Program-made: the position numbers and the translations under genes
DNA from: DATGLE01 sp035294325
GTDB lineage: Bacteria; Chloroflexota; Ktedonobacteria; Ktedonobacterales; Ktedonobacteraceae
Assembly (NCBI GenBank): GCA_035294325.1
Contig: DATGLE010000238.1
Span: 1 to 28,780, forward strand
Length of the DNA stretch: 28,780 nucleotides
Reading direction: 5' to 3'
The notes under the pieces: generated by a model
Told to the model about the DNA's origin: nothing
Seen by the model: the letters and a program-made list of their open reading frames with translations, nothing else
Databases searched by the model: none
Shown: one piece after another, positions 9,353 through 15,905 of the stretch
Layout of the letters: every line of letters begins with the position of its first letter
Numbering within the stretch: position 1 is the stretch's first letter

Positions 9353-9606
9353 AAGGATATCCTCTATAATGCATGTGCGTAGCCGCGTCATTTATCGCGC
9401 TTTTTGCCTGTAAAATGTTCTTATTAGCGCAATGAATCGCGCGGCCACGCAGCGGCTCTATGAACCACCGGATAATATATAGAAAAAAGGGCTAGCCGTG
9501 CATGGGGCTAGCCTCGCGTCTGTCTGCTCTCACTTTGCGTCGAGATATGTGTGTTATGCCCTTCTTCGCCTCGTTTAGAGTAGCACAGTGGGGAATAGTT
9601 GTCAAT

Positions 9607-9706
9607 CTCGCGCCTGCGGCGCTCGCCGGATAGAGGGTGTGGTGTGAGCAGGCGCTTCGCGCCTGCTCACACCACACCCTCTATCCTTTGCGCGGCAGAG
9701 CCGCGC
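9607..9706. repeat. Composite hairpin element D
   Basis: The cleanest copy. Left mini-hairpin GCGCC-TGC-GGCGC followed by TCGCC (9607-9627); perfect palindrome with 28-nt arms 9628-9655 and 9659-9686 around TTC; right hairpin GCGCGGC-AGA-GCCGCGC (9690-9706). It fills the gap between two minus-strand genes (sbp upstream, mnmA downstream) and ends 10 bp from the sbp stop codon. Confidence 0.9.
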
Positions 9707-9716
9707 AGGCATTCTC

Positions 9717-11096
9717 TTATACCCAGATATCCGAGGTGCAGTCGCCGCCGGGATAGCGTATCTCGTGCGCGCGTGCCGGCCCTGCGGGTTCTTTGCCGAA
9801 GTCGACGTAGAAATTCTCGTTGATCTTCATGCCGCCCTGCTCGGTATCGCAATCGATCTGAAGCAGGTAGGAGCCGGTCTTTGCCAGATTGGGATAGAAC
9901 TGGTTGTCCCAGGAGCTAAAGAGCGAATTGGTCACGTAGAGCCGCTTGCCGTCGAGGCTGAGTTGCAGCATCTGCGGGCCGCCCTCAAGCTTATGCCCCT
10001 GGATGGTGCCGGCCTTGTCCAGCAGGCCGCCGCACCAGACCTGGCCCGTCAGCCTGGGATGCGATGGATCGCTGATATCGTACTGGCGAATGTCGCCGTG
10101 CAGCCAGTTCGAGAGATAGAGATAGCGGTCATCCATCGAGATCACGAAATCCGTGATGAGCGAGGGCACCGGAAAAGGCCAGCCCGCGACCTCCACCGAT
10201 GGTACGTCGATAACCTTCTCGACCTCCCATTTGCCGTTGGAGCGCTGCCAGTGCCACATGTTGCTGCTCAGCGCCGCTCCCACAAAGCCATGCGTGCTAT
10301 CAGGATTGTGATGGAAGCGGACCTCCAGTGGGATCAGGCCATCCTCGCCAAGATCGATGCTCTGCTGGAGTTCGTGCGTGGACCAATCCCAGAAGTGGAG
10401 CTGGCGCCCGTATTTGCCGGCGGCAACGTCATCCAGATTGAAACCGCCGACGTAGGTCTTTGGCGCGGCCCACTCGCTGCTGACCATCGTATTGTGGCGC
10501 GGCTGATACCAGAAGTCGTAGTTGAAGCGCATGCCGTCGGCCTTATGTTCCCAGCGGCCTGCGATGTTGAATTCTTCATCGAGCAGCAGGAAGCCGCCGG
10601 GGGCGTTGCCCTGGCTGTCGCCAAGCATAGAGATCATTACATGCCCATCGGCCAGGCAGTGAACGGTATGCGGCGCGGTCAGATCGACCTTCTGCTTCAC
10701 CTCTTCCGGCTCGATGACCTTATGCAGCTTCGGCGCTTTTTCATCGGAGGTATCGATGATGTGGATGCGGCTCGACTGCTGGCCGGGCACGATCAGGAAG
10801 CGGCGGGATTTGCTCTCGTCGCCGTGGCAGGAGCTGCACGCGTTCCAGCCGAAGTGGTGCAGTTCGTCGCCGACCTGCGGCATAGGGGTGCGATGGATCA
10901 CCTGAGAGTAGGTACGTGAATTGGGGTCGACATCGATGGTCGCCAGGTAATCAGGCTCCTCGACACCCGTCCCCACGTAGAGAGCGACGGTATAGAGCAC
11001 TTTCTCGCGCTCGGCCTGCATCGCCTCCTGCGGCGAGGCGTAGCCGGGGCCGCAACAGGTGTCATCGGAGTGATTGTGCTCATGGGTGGTGGTCAT
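9717..11096 (-). CDS. Selenium-binding protein 56 family / methanethiol oxidase
   Basis: 459 residues. The SBP56 family includes methanethiol oxidase, which turns methanethiol into formaldehyde, hydrogen peroxide and sulfide; copper is implicated in the bacterial enzymes. Family hallmarks: CGPGYASPQEAM near the start, LHHFGWNACSSCHGD (about 78-92) with the conserved Cys pair, FLIVPGQQSSRIHIIDT, PHTVHCLADG, GGFLLLDEEF, FNYDFWYQPRHNTMVSSEW, VRFHHNPDSTHGFVG, SLDGKRLYVTNSLFSSWDNQFYP and PARAHEIRYPGGDCTSDIW at the end. Together these are the seven-bladed propeller. The N-terminus (MTTTHEHNHSDDTCC) is His/Cys-rich and could bind metal. No signal peptide is seen. It is alone, with a possible operator-controlled promoter about 200 bp upstream (11291-11330) and hairpin element E in its 5' leader. 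Confidence 0.93.
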   Translation of the reverse strand: MTTTHEHNHSDDTCCGPGYASPQEAMQAEREKVLYTVALYVGTGVEEPDYLATIDVDPNSRTYSQVIHRTPMPQVGDELHHFGWNACSSCHGDESKSRRFLIVPGQQSSRIHIIDTSDEKAPKLHKVIEPEEVKQKVDLTAPHTVHCLADGHVMISMLGDSQGNAPGGFLLLDEEFNIAGRWEHKADGMRFNYDFWYQPRHNTMVSSEWAAPKTYVGGFNLDDVAAGKYGRQLHFWDWSTHELQQSIDLGEDGLIPLEVRFHHNPDSTHGFVGAALSSNMWHWQRSNGKWEVEKVIDVPSVEVAGWPFPVPSLITDFVISMDDRYLYLSNWLHGDIRQYDISDPSHPRLTGQVWCGGLLDKAGTIQGHKLEGGPQMLQLSLDGKRLYVTNSLFSSWDNQFYPNLAKTGSYLLQIDCDTEQGGMKINENFYVDFGKEPAGPARAHEIRYPGGDCTSDIWV

Positions 11097-11155
11097 AGTT
11101 ATGTTGTCCTCCTCCTTTCCGCTTTAGCGGGAAAAGCGCTAAGAGACGCACAATG

Positions 11156-11238
11156 CCTGACTGCTCACCGCTGCGCGGTTCGTCAGGTGTGGAGTCTGCG
11201 GGCCGAGTGCCTGCGGCACTCGGCCCGCAGACTCCACA
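11156..11238. repeat. Composite hairpin element E
   Basis: CCTGA...TCAGG encloses a mini-hairpin ACCGC-TGC-GCGGT (11156-11187), the same left module as element I. Next comes a perfect palindrome with 24-nt arms 11188-11211 and 11215-11238, loop TGC. It lies in the 5' leader of the SBP56 gene, between its likely promoter and its start codon. Confidence 0.87.
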
Positions 11239-11290
11239 TTATCAGGTGCACCACAGGCGTATCAAATATCTGTATCAGGTTAACTGCATA

Positions 11291-11330
11291 ATACATAGTC
11301 ACTATGTATCATGGGTGCAGCGGCTGTCAA
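11291..11330 (-). promoter_or_regulatory. Probable repressor-controlled promoter of the SBP56 gene
   Basis: On the minus strand TTGACA (11330-11325) is followed after 16 nt by TACATA (11308-11303). That -10 lies inside a perfect 19-bp palindrome ATACATAGTCACTATGTAT (11291-11309; 9-nt arms, central C). A dyad over the -10 and start site is the classic layout for a small dimeric repressor. The regulator is not encoded nearby. Confidence 0.55.
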
Positions 11331-11354
11331 GGCAGGAAAGAGAGTCATACGCAC

Positions 11355-11383
11355 TCGACTGAACCCTCGCTTTCGTGTATAAT
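11355..11383 (+). promoter_or_regulatory. Promoter of the 167-residue gene
   Basis: TCGACT (11355-11360), 17-nt spacer, TATAAT (11378-11383). It points away from the SBP56 promoter and leaves a leader of about 145 nt. Confidence 0.6.
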
Positions 11384-11535
11384 AGTGGCGGAATTGCTGG
11401 TAAGCGCGAGATACTAGAAAGCGCTATAAGAGCCTGTAAACGGAAGGGAAGCGCGACAGGCGTTCCGGCAGAGAAAATATTGGCTCGTGAAGCCGGAAAA
11501 ACTCTCCACAGGCTGATGAGCAGGGAGTCAACATA

Positions 11536-12039
11536 ATGCCAAAAAGATCAGGCTCTGCGCGTGGTGGGGCACAACGCAATCGGCCAAAGGTACAGAAAAA
11601 CATTGAACTCGTGCGCCAGAGCGCCCCGCGAGAGCGGAGCAGCGAGGTGAGCGCGGCCCAGGAGGATACCGAGCTGGCCGCCGTATCGACGGCCACGGTA
11701 ACAACTTCTGAGCCGGAAACGCAGAAGACGAGCGAGAGCGTAGCCCCGGCGCCAGAAGTAGAGAAGATATCTGAGAAACTCGCCTCCGCGCCCGTGCAGG
11801 AGGTCCAGAAGACGAATGGGAAAGCGGCGGTTCCCGCCGCGAAGGGGAGCGCTTCGGCGCGCCTCGCGGCCCGGCGCCAGGGCGGGGCGCGATCTCAGCG
11901 CAACGCAGCCACACTCATCACGGCGGAGCATTTTACCTACGTGCGCCGCGATCTCATCACCATAGGGATTCTTGCGGGCATCATGGTCGTGGCGATGATT
12001 ATTCTGTACTTTGTGCTGGTGGTGAACGGGCTGTTTTAA
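11536..12039 (+). CDS. Tail-anchored protein with disordered Ala/Glu/Ser-rich body
   Basis: 167 residues, start preceded by AGGGAG. The N-terminus is basic (MPKRSGSARGGAQRNRPK). Residues about 35-105 are a low-complexity Ala/Ser/Thr/Glu/Pro/Val stretch (SVAPAPEVEKISEKLASAPVQE and similar) that is probably disordered. A second basic patch (ARLAARRQGGARSQRN) precedes a single strongly hydrophobic helix, LITIGILAGIMVVAMIILYFVLVV (about 140-163), four residues from the end. This gives a C-terminal membrane anchor with the body in the cytoplasm. No enzyme motif is seen. The family is not recognised. It has its own promoter, and a hairpin at 12281-12334 may end the transcript. Confidence 0.72.
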   Translation: MPKRSGSARGGAQRNRPKVQKNIELVRQSAPRERSSEVSAAQEDTELAAVSTATVTTSEPETQKTSESVAPAPEVEKISEKLASAPVQEVQKTNGKAAVPAAKGSASARLAARRQGGARSQRNAATLITAEHFTYVRRDLITIGILAGIMVVAMIILYFVLVVNGLF

Positions 12040-12054
12040 AGGTTTGCCTGATTA

Positions 12055-12232
12055 CCGGCAGCCAGTGTGCTCGCGCCAGCGGCGCTCGCCTTAAAGTGGT
12101 GTTGTGGCAAAATTGCCGGCAGCCAGTGTGCTCGCGCCAGCAGCGCTCGCCTTAAAGAAGTGGTGTTGTGGCACATGTGCGAAGCACATGTGCCACAACA
12201 CCACTTCTTTGCCTGGCGCGGCGGAGCCGCGC
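12055..12232. repeat. Composite hairpin element F with tandem half-copy
   Basis: The left half, from CCGGCAGCCAGTGTGC through mini-hairpin GCGCC-AGC-GGCGC to GTGGTGTTGTGGCA, occurs twice with a 61-bp period (12055 and 12116). The second copy leads into a perfect palindrome with 27-nt arms 12154-12180 and 12184-12210 around GAA, then right hairpin GCGCGGC-GGA-GCCGCGC (12216-12232). It lies between convergent genes. Confidence 0.88.
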
Positions 12233-12280
12233 GAACGGTCAGGGCAGGAGCGCGAGGACGCTGATAAGCTGTAAAACGAA

Positions 12281-12334
12281 GAGGCACTGTTACCTGATAT
12301 CGCGTCTGGTAAGGTCAGTGCCTCAGAGTATTTT
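12281..12334 (+). terminator. Hairpin that may end the 167-residue gene transcript
   Basis: GAGGCACTG (12281-12289) pairs with CAGTGCCTC (12316-12324), with an inner ACC/GGT pairing, followed by AGAGTATTTT. The tail is only moderately T-rich. Confidence 0.5.
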
Positions 12335-12409
12335 GTGATATGGCTGGTGAAACGGTATGGTGGAAGTGGCGGCGGATACCACCGCCGCGCGCAGATAGGT
12401 GGCCCCGGG

Positions 12410-12691
12410 TCAGTGTACCAGGGGGCTGGTGCCTATCCCGGCGGGAATACCGTGACGGTGCGCAGCGGGAATAGTGACACCCAGCACACGCTGCATAGCC
12501 ATCGTATGGCTACAATCCCCCCAATCGTGGAAGAAGCGACAGGTGCATTGCCACTCGCCGTTGTCATAAGTGGTGGTGTGGACATCGTTTTCGCCGTGGA
12601 ATTCGGCCTCGAAGCGTTTGAACTGAATCCGCTCCGGTTCTTCCGCATAGCGTTTGGCTTTCGCGATTTTGCTGATCATACTTGAGTTCAT
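12410..12691 (-). CDS. Small SWIM zinc-finger protein
   Basis: 93 residues. AAGGAG lies 11 bases before the ATG at 12691. Residues 46-69 read EWQCTCRFFHDWGDCSHTMAMQR, the SWIM pattern C-x-C-x8-C-x-H (Cys49, Cys51, Cys60, His62). SWIM fingers bind one zinc and mediate DNA or protein contacts; they usually form part of larger proteins such as SNF2 ATPases, MuDR transposases or Sws1-type partners. Here the finger is the whole protein, preceded by a basic helix (ISKIAKAKRYAEEPERIQFKRFEAEF). The tail after residue 70 is short and polar. It may be a stand-alone adaptor or a cut-down copy; no larger partner is adjacent. The 276 bp upstream (12692-12967) show no gene I can support. Confidence 0.78.
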   Translation of the reverse strand: MNSSMISKIAKAKRYAEEPERIQFKRFEAEFHGENDVHTTTYDNGEWQCTCRFFHDWGDCSHTMAMQRVLGVTIPAAHRHGIPAGIGTSPLVH

Positions 12692-12967
12692 GATCTTGTC
12701 TTCTCCTTAAGAAGTCTAAAAACCACTCCGCGTCCACTTGATCGTCTATTCTATACGCTTCGTGGCGTAGCTTACTCCGTAGGTCGTGGGGTATTGTGTA
12801 AGGCTACGTTATGAATCGCGCCGACAGCTCGTAAAGGATCTTCATCCCTCCTTTCGTGCGTGCAATATTACTCTGATCGGCTCTCGCCGCTCTGTAGAGT
12901 AGTGGCCCAAAGAATGAAGAATAAATCGATGAGCCCGGCTGTCTGTGAGCGTATGAACGAAAGAAAT

Positions 12968-13198
12968 AAAAAAACACCAGGGCAATATTTCCCCGGTGCG
13001 TTTATGTCTTTGTATCGGTCAGGTCAGTGTTAGTCGTCGCAGCCATCAGCAGCGTTTTCCTGTGCGATGTCTTTGAGACTAACATATGCATGCTTGCTAC
13101 CTCACCCTGGTATGAACCGAGTGCAAACACTCTAGCCCCGCAACCGTCTTCATCTGACCGGCTCCAGGTTCTTCAGACTACAATGTCTTATGGTATTT
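12968..13198 (-). ncRNA. Orphan structured RNA, about 230 nt (unit 2)
   Basis: Predicted minus-strand transcript from the promoter at 13205-13233 to the terminator at 12969-12999. Pairing visible: an outer 7-bp closing stem CGGTCAG (5' side, plus coordinates 13154-13160) with CTGACCG (13016-13022); a stem GTTAGTC (13077-13083) with GACTAAC (13029-13035); and a small hairpin GAGTG-TTTG-CACTC (13119-13132). Together they suggest a multi-branch fold. A short AUG ORF starting at 13091 (MHMLVSK...) has GGTGAGG eight bases upstream and may be translated, but the same bases form the stems, so an RNA role is at least as likely. No match to a known RNA family that I can name. Confidence 0.55.
12969..12999 (-). 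terminator. Intrinsic terminator of unit 2
   Basis: Minus strand CACCGGGG pairs with CCCTGGTG (8 bp with one G-U), 8-nt loop, followed by seven T residues. Confidence 0.88.
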
Positions 13199-13204
13199 GA
13201 GACG

Positions 13205-13233
13205 ATTATACCATAGAGACCGGTGAAAGTCCA
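13205..13233 (-). promoter_or_regulatory. Extended -10 promoter of unit 2
   Basis: Minus strand TGGACT (13233-13228), 17-nt spacer, TATAAT (13210-13205) preceded by TGG, giving the extended TGnTATAAT form. Expected start about 13198. Confidence 0.75.
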
Positions 13234-13281
13234 CCCTTGAAGGCGCCAATCTTAACCTTTCTATAACTTCTCAGGAATGTC

Positions 13282-13441
13282 GCGCGGCGGAGCCGCGCCG
13301 GGAATATAGATTGTGGTGTGGCACAGGCCCATTGCGCCTGTGCCACACCACAAGATAGAAAAGGTGGGTACCTGCGTTGTGGATTGCTGGCTCGCTCGGG
13401 CCGGGCAGAGCGCTGTGCCCACCACAAGATAGAAAAGGTGT
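13282..13441. repeat. Composite hairpin element G with decayed second copy
   Basis: GCGCGGC-GGA-GCCGCGC (13282-13298), then a palindrome with 18-nt arms TTGTGGTGTGGCACAGGC (13311-13328) and complement (13336-13353). The arm end CCACAAGATAGAAAAGGTG recurs near 13422-13440, with TTGTGG about 50 bp before it, so half of the element is duplicated and partly eroded. Located just past the 3' end of the GT4 gene and upstream of the unit 2 promoter. Confidence 0.8.
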
Positions 13442-13482
13442 GTTCCTGCTGTGCACACCAGCGCAGGTTTCGTCCTTCGGCT

Positions 13483-14706
13483 CTATTGAGCGACCAGGCA
13501 TTGTTCCTCGGTAAGCAGTTCATCGTAGAGGCCCTCCACCCGTGCAGCCACGCGCTCCCAGCTAAAACACAGCACGGAAACGCGGGCAGCAGCGCGCATA
13601 CGCGCCAGCAGCGCGGCGTTGCCCAGCAGGGTATCGAGCCGCTCCGCGAAAGAGCCTGCCCAGCGCGGCACCAGAAAACCCGTCTCGCCATGACGAACAA
13701 TCGTCGTCGGGCCGCCGGAGCGCGTTGCTACAACGGGCGTGCCGCAGGCCAGCGACTCGAGCGCGGCCAGGCCAAAGCTTTCGTGATACGAGGGCATAAC
13801 GGTCACATCGGCGGCGCTGTAGAGCAGCGGCATCTCGTGGCGCGGGCGCGCTCCCAGAAAATGTGCACGGTCCGCGATGCCCAGCTTCGCGGCCAGGGAG
13901 CGCAATTGTTGCAATTCTCTGTCGTTGTCGAGTCTGCCGCCAGCAATTACTACGCGGGCCTTGTGCTCCATCATGGCGGCAGCGCGTAGTAAGAGATCGG
14001 GGCCTTTATATGGATCGAGCCTGCCGACAAAGAGCAGGATAGGCTGCTGCGCTGGCAGTCCCAGTTGTGTGCGCGCCTGCTCGCGGGTGCGCGGTGCAAA
14101 CAGGCTGAGATCGATGCCGCAAGGGATAACCTCTACCCGGTGCACCGTTGCTCCATAGTAGCGAATCAATTGCTGGCGCTCCTCGACGGTGGGGGCAATA
14201 ATACGATCCGCATGCTGGATCAGCCAGCGCTCTTTTTCGGCCCGCAATGGCGATTCTGGCTCGCCAGGGTGCGCCAGTTGTTTCATACGCGCCAGGGTAT
14301 GGAACATGGTAATGTGCGGTGTGTCCCATTGCCGGGCAAGATGCTGTGCGCTGATGCCAGAGAGCCAGTAGTGGCTATGGATGAGATCGTAGCGCAGGGC
14401 ATGGTTGCGCCTGAATTCTTCGATGTTACGGGTGAATAGCGGTAGATATTGATAGAGATCGTGTTTGGGAATAGGTAATGCAGGGCCAGCGTCGATATGG
14501 ACAACGCGTATATTCCCTTTCAGTTGAACAATAGCGGGCGTGTGCTTATTGGTGCGGCGGGTAAAGATATCGATGTTGTGATGGTACTGAGATAACGCGC
14601 TTGCCAGTTCGCGCATATAGACGTTCATGCCCCCGGCATCCTTCGTTCGCCCCGGGTGATCCAGCGGCGACGTATGAACGCTGAGCATGGCAATAGAATA
14701 TGGCAT
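13483..14706 (-). CDS. GT4-family glycosyltransferase (MshA/sucrose-phosphate-synthase-like)
   Basis: 407 residues; AAGGAG lies 10 bases before the ATG at 14706. Retaining GT-B glycosyltransferase. N-terminal acceptor domain: LSVHTSPLDHPGRTKDAGGMNVYMREL (8-34), where GGMNVY is the signature shared with MshA (D-inositol-3-phosphate glycosyltransferase) and sucrose-phosphate synthases, followed by DLIHSHYWLSG and TMFHTL. C-terminal donor domain: FVGRLDPYKGPDLLLRA, VVIAGG, HFLGARPRHEMPLLYSAADVTVMPS and ESFGLAALE (the EX7E motif that binds the nucleotide sugar). The acceptor is unknown: MshA itself makes mycothiol in actinobacteria and would need mshB-D partners, none of which are nearby. Cytoplasmic, apparently single-gene transcript. 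Confidence 0.88.
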   Translation of the reverse strand: MPYSIAMLSVHTSPLDHPGRTKDAGGMNVYMRELASALSQYHHNIDIFTRRTNKHTPAIVQLKGNIRVVHIDAGPALPIPKHDLYQYLPLFTRNIEEFRRNHALRYDLIHSHYWLSGISAQHLARQWDTPHITMFHTLARMKQLAHPGEPESPLRAEKERWLIQHADRIIAPTVEERQQLIRYYGATVHRVEVIPCGIDLSLFAPRTREQARTQLGLPAQQPILLFVGRLDPYKGPDLLLRAAAMMEHKARVVIAGGRLDNDRELQQLRSLAAKLGIADRAHFLGARPRHEMPLLYSAADVTVMPSYHESFGLAALESLACGTPVVATRSGGPTTIVRHGETGFLVPRWAGSFAERLDTLLGNAALLARMRAAARVSVLCFSWERVAARVEGLYDELLTEEQCLVAQ

Positions 14707-14935
14707 ATCAACTATGCTCCTTCCCTATAAGATTGTTAGCGACGTTCATTGCAGATGCGGGGCCAGCGCCCTTCGTTCGCGCATTTAGTGCGGGCCGGTT
14801 GTGCGAGCATCTGGCAACCTCCTTTCTTCACAGCAGAGTTTATTGGGCGGCCCCCTCAAAGGGAAATCCGCCGGGCTTCTATCACTAAAAAACAAGCCAC
14901 ACGAAGCATTCTATTTCTTATTAGCGTCTAATTCT

Positions 14936-14967
14936 CAACGCCCTGGCGTTCTCTCGCCGGGGCGTTG
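14936..14967 (-). terminator. Hairpin downstream of the secretion-type ATPase gene
   Basis: CAACGCCCTGGCG and CGCCGGGGCGTTG form a 13-bp stem (one T-G) with loop TTCTCT. It lies 45 bp past the minus-strand ATPase stop and is followed on that strand by AGAATTAGA, so the T-run is weak. The rest of 14707-15012 holds no gene. Confidence 0.5.
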
Positions 14968-15012
14968 CACGACAGGTGCGAGCCAGCGATGAGGCAAAAA
15001 GCAGGCATATTC

Positions 15013-15855
15013 TCAGGACTGCTTTTCGCGGCAGCGCAGATCGTTGATAGCATCGTACATCTCGGCGACACCGATGCCCGATCCCTGCGCAAGCTCCTTC
15101 AGCAGCTCGGTGCGGCGTTCAAGAGCGGCATTGAAGTCCTGGCTGGAGATGCCGGCCCATGACGCCAGATCGTCGAGGATCGCCTGGTCGGCATGCTCGA
15201 AGCTGTCATCGAAATTGTTCCAGAGGGAGAGCGGGATGGGTACGATAGCCTCTGGTCTTCGCGGATCGGCCTCCGGCTGGAGGAAATGCGTGGTAAACCA
15301 GCGGCGGCGGGCCGGGTAGCTGCGCCCGGCCAGCCCGATATTCACCACGAGTCCCAGGCGCCGTATATCTTCCGCGTTCAGGCGCAGCTCATGGCGATAG
15401 AGATAGAGCACGTCGTCAATCGTATCGGCGTGGACGCTGGTCGCGATATGATATCCACGCGCGGGGAGTGACAGATAGCGGCGGGCGACGCGCCCCCACA
15501 TGTAGATAGGCAGGTGATCGCTGACCTCGTTGCAGAGGGCATAAGTTGTGGAAGGATCAATATCGGGCAGGCGAGTAAATGAGAAGGTTTCATACATGCC
15601 GGACATGTACGCTAGCGCGGTCCCTTCGGGCAAAAATTGCAGCAGCGCGTTCAGCGTCGTCGTTTTGCCGATCCCCGGCTGAGGATCGGTAGGGCCGGCG
15701 ACGGTGAGCGATGCGCCGTGCTCCAACAGCAGCCAGACGAGGGCAGCGGTCTCGGCATCCACGCTGCCGAGCGCGATGATCTGCGCTATGGACAGCGGGC
15801 GCCGCGATTCATAGTGCCAGTAATAGCGTTCATAAGGATCACGCGGATCAAACAT
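15013..15855 (-). CDS. Type II/IV secretion-type ATPase with modified P-loop
   Basis: 280 residues. It resembles the nucleotide-binding domain of TadA/CpaF/VirB11/PilT ATPases. The P-loop region reads VAGPTDPQPGIGKTTTLNALL (52-72), the Walker B-like Glu is in LCNEVSDHLP (about 108-117, cf. GEIRD), and YHIATSVHADT (about 136-146) matches the 'STLHANT' histidine box. The domain is followed by a C-terminal helical part (ASWAGISSQDFNAALERRTELLKELA). Oddity: family members have GPTGSGKTT; here four extra residues DPQP sit between GPT and GIGKTT. No other secretion or pilus genes are present. It starts 50 bp after the histidine phosphatase gene on the same strand, so the two probably form an operon. 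It may be a housekeeping or signalling ATPase rather than a pilus motor. Confidence 0.75.
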   Translation of the reverse strand: MFDPRDPYERYYWHYESRRPLSIAQIIALGSVDAETAALVWLLLEHGASLTVAGPTDPQPGIGKTTTLNALLQFLPEGTALAYMSGMYETFSFTRLPDIDPSTTYALCNEVSDHLPIYMWGRVARRYLSLPARGYHIATSVHADTIDDVLYLYRHELRLNAEDIRRLGLVVNIGLAGRSYPARRRWFTTHFLQPEADPRRPEAIVPIPLSLWNNFDDSFEHADQAILDDLASWAGISSQDFNAALERRTELLKELAQGSGIGVAEMYDAINDLRCREKQS

Positions 15856-15905
15856 GCTCTGTATCCCTTCCCTCGCGAATAGAACACTTTATCATGCCCT
15901 GTAAC

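Noticed and set aside
12335..12685. 116-codon plus-strand open frame
   Set aside because: It is antisense to the SWIM gene, which has a clear motif and ribosome site.
12804..12845. 13-codon minus-strand ORF after AAAGGAGGG
   Set aside because: The ribosome site touches the ATG (one-base spacing), the peptide (MKILYELSARFIT) is too short to judge, and no terminator or promoter supports it.
13037..13100. Alternative reading frame SLKDIAQENAADGCDD in unit 2
   Set aside because: It looks protein-like but has no start codon: an in-frame stop lies a few codons upstream. It would need a frameshift, and the bases also form RNA stems.
13206..13700. 164-codon minus-strand open frame downstream of the GT4 gene
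   Set aside because: It overlaps the GT4 coding end in another frame and continues through hairpin element G; no ribosome site or protein-like composition.
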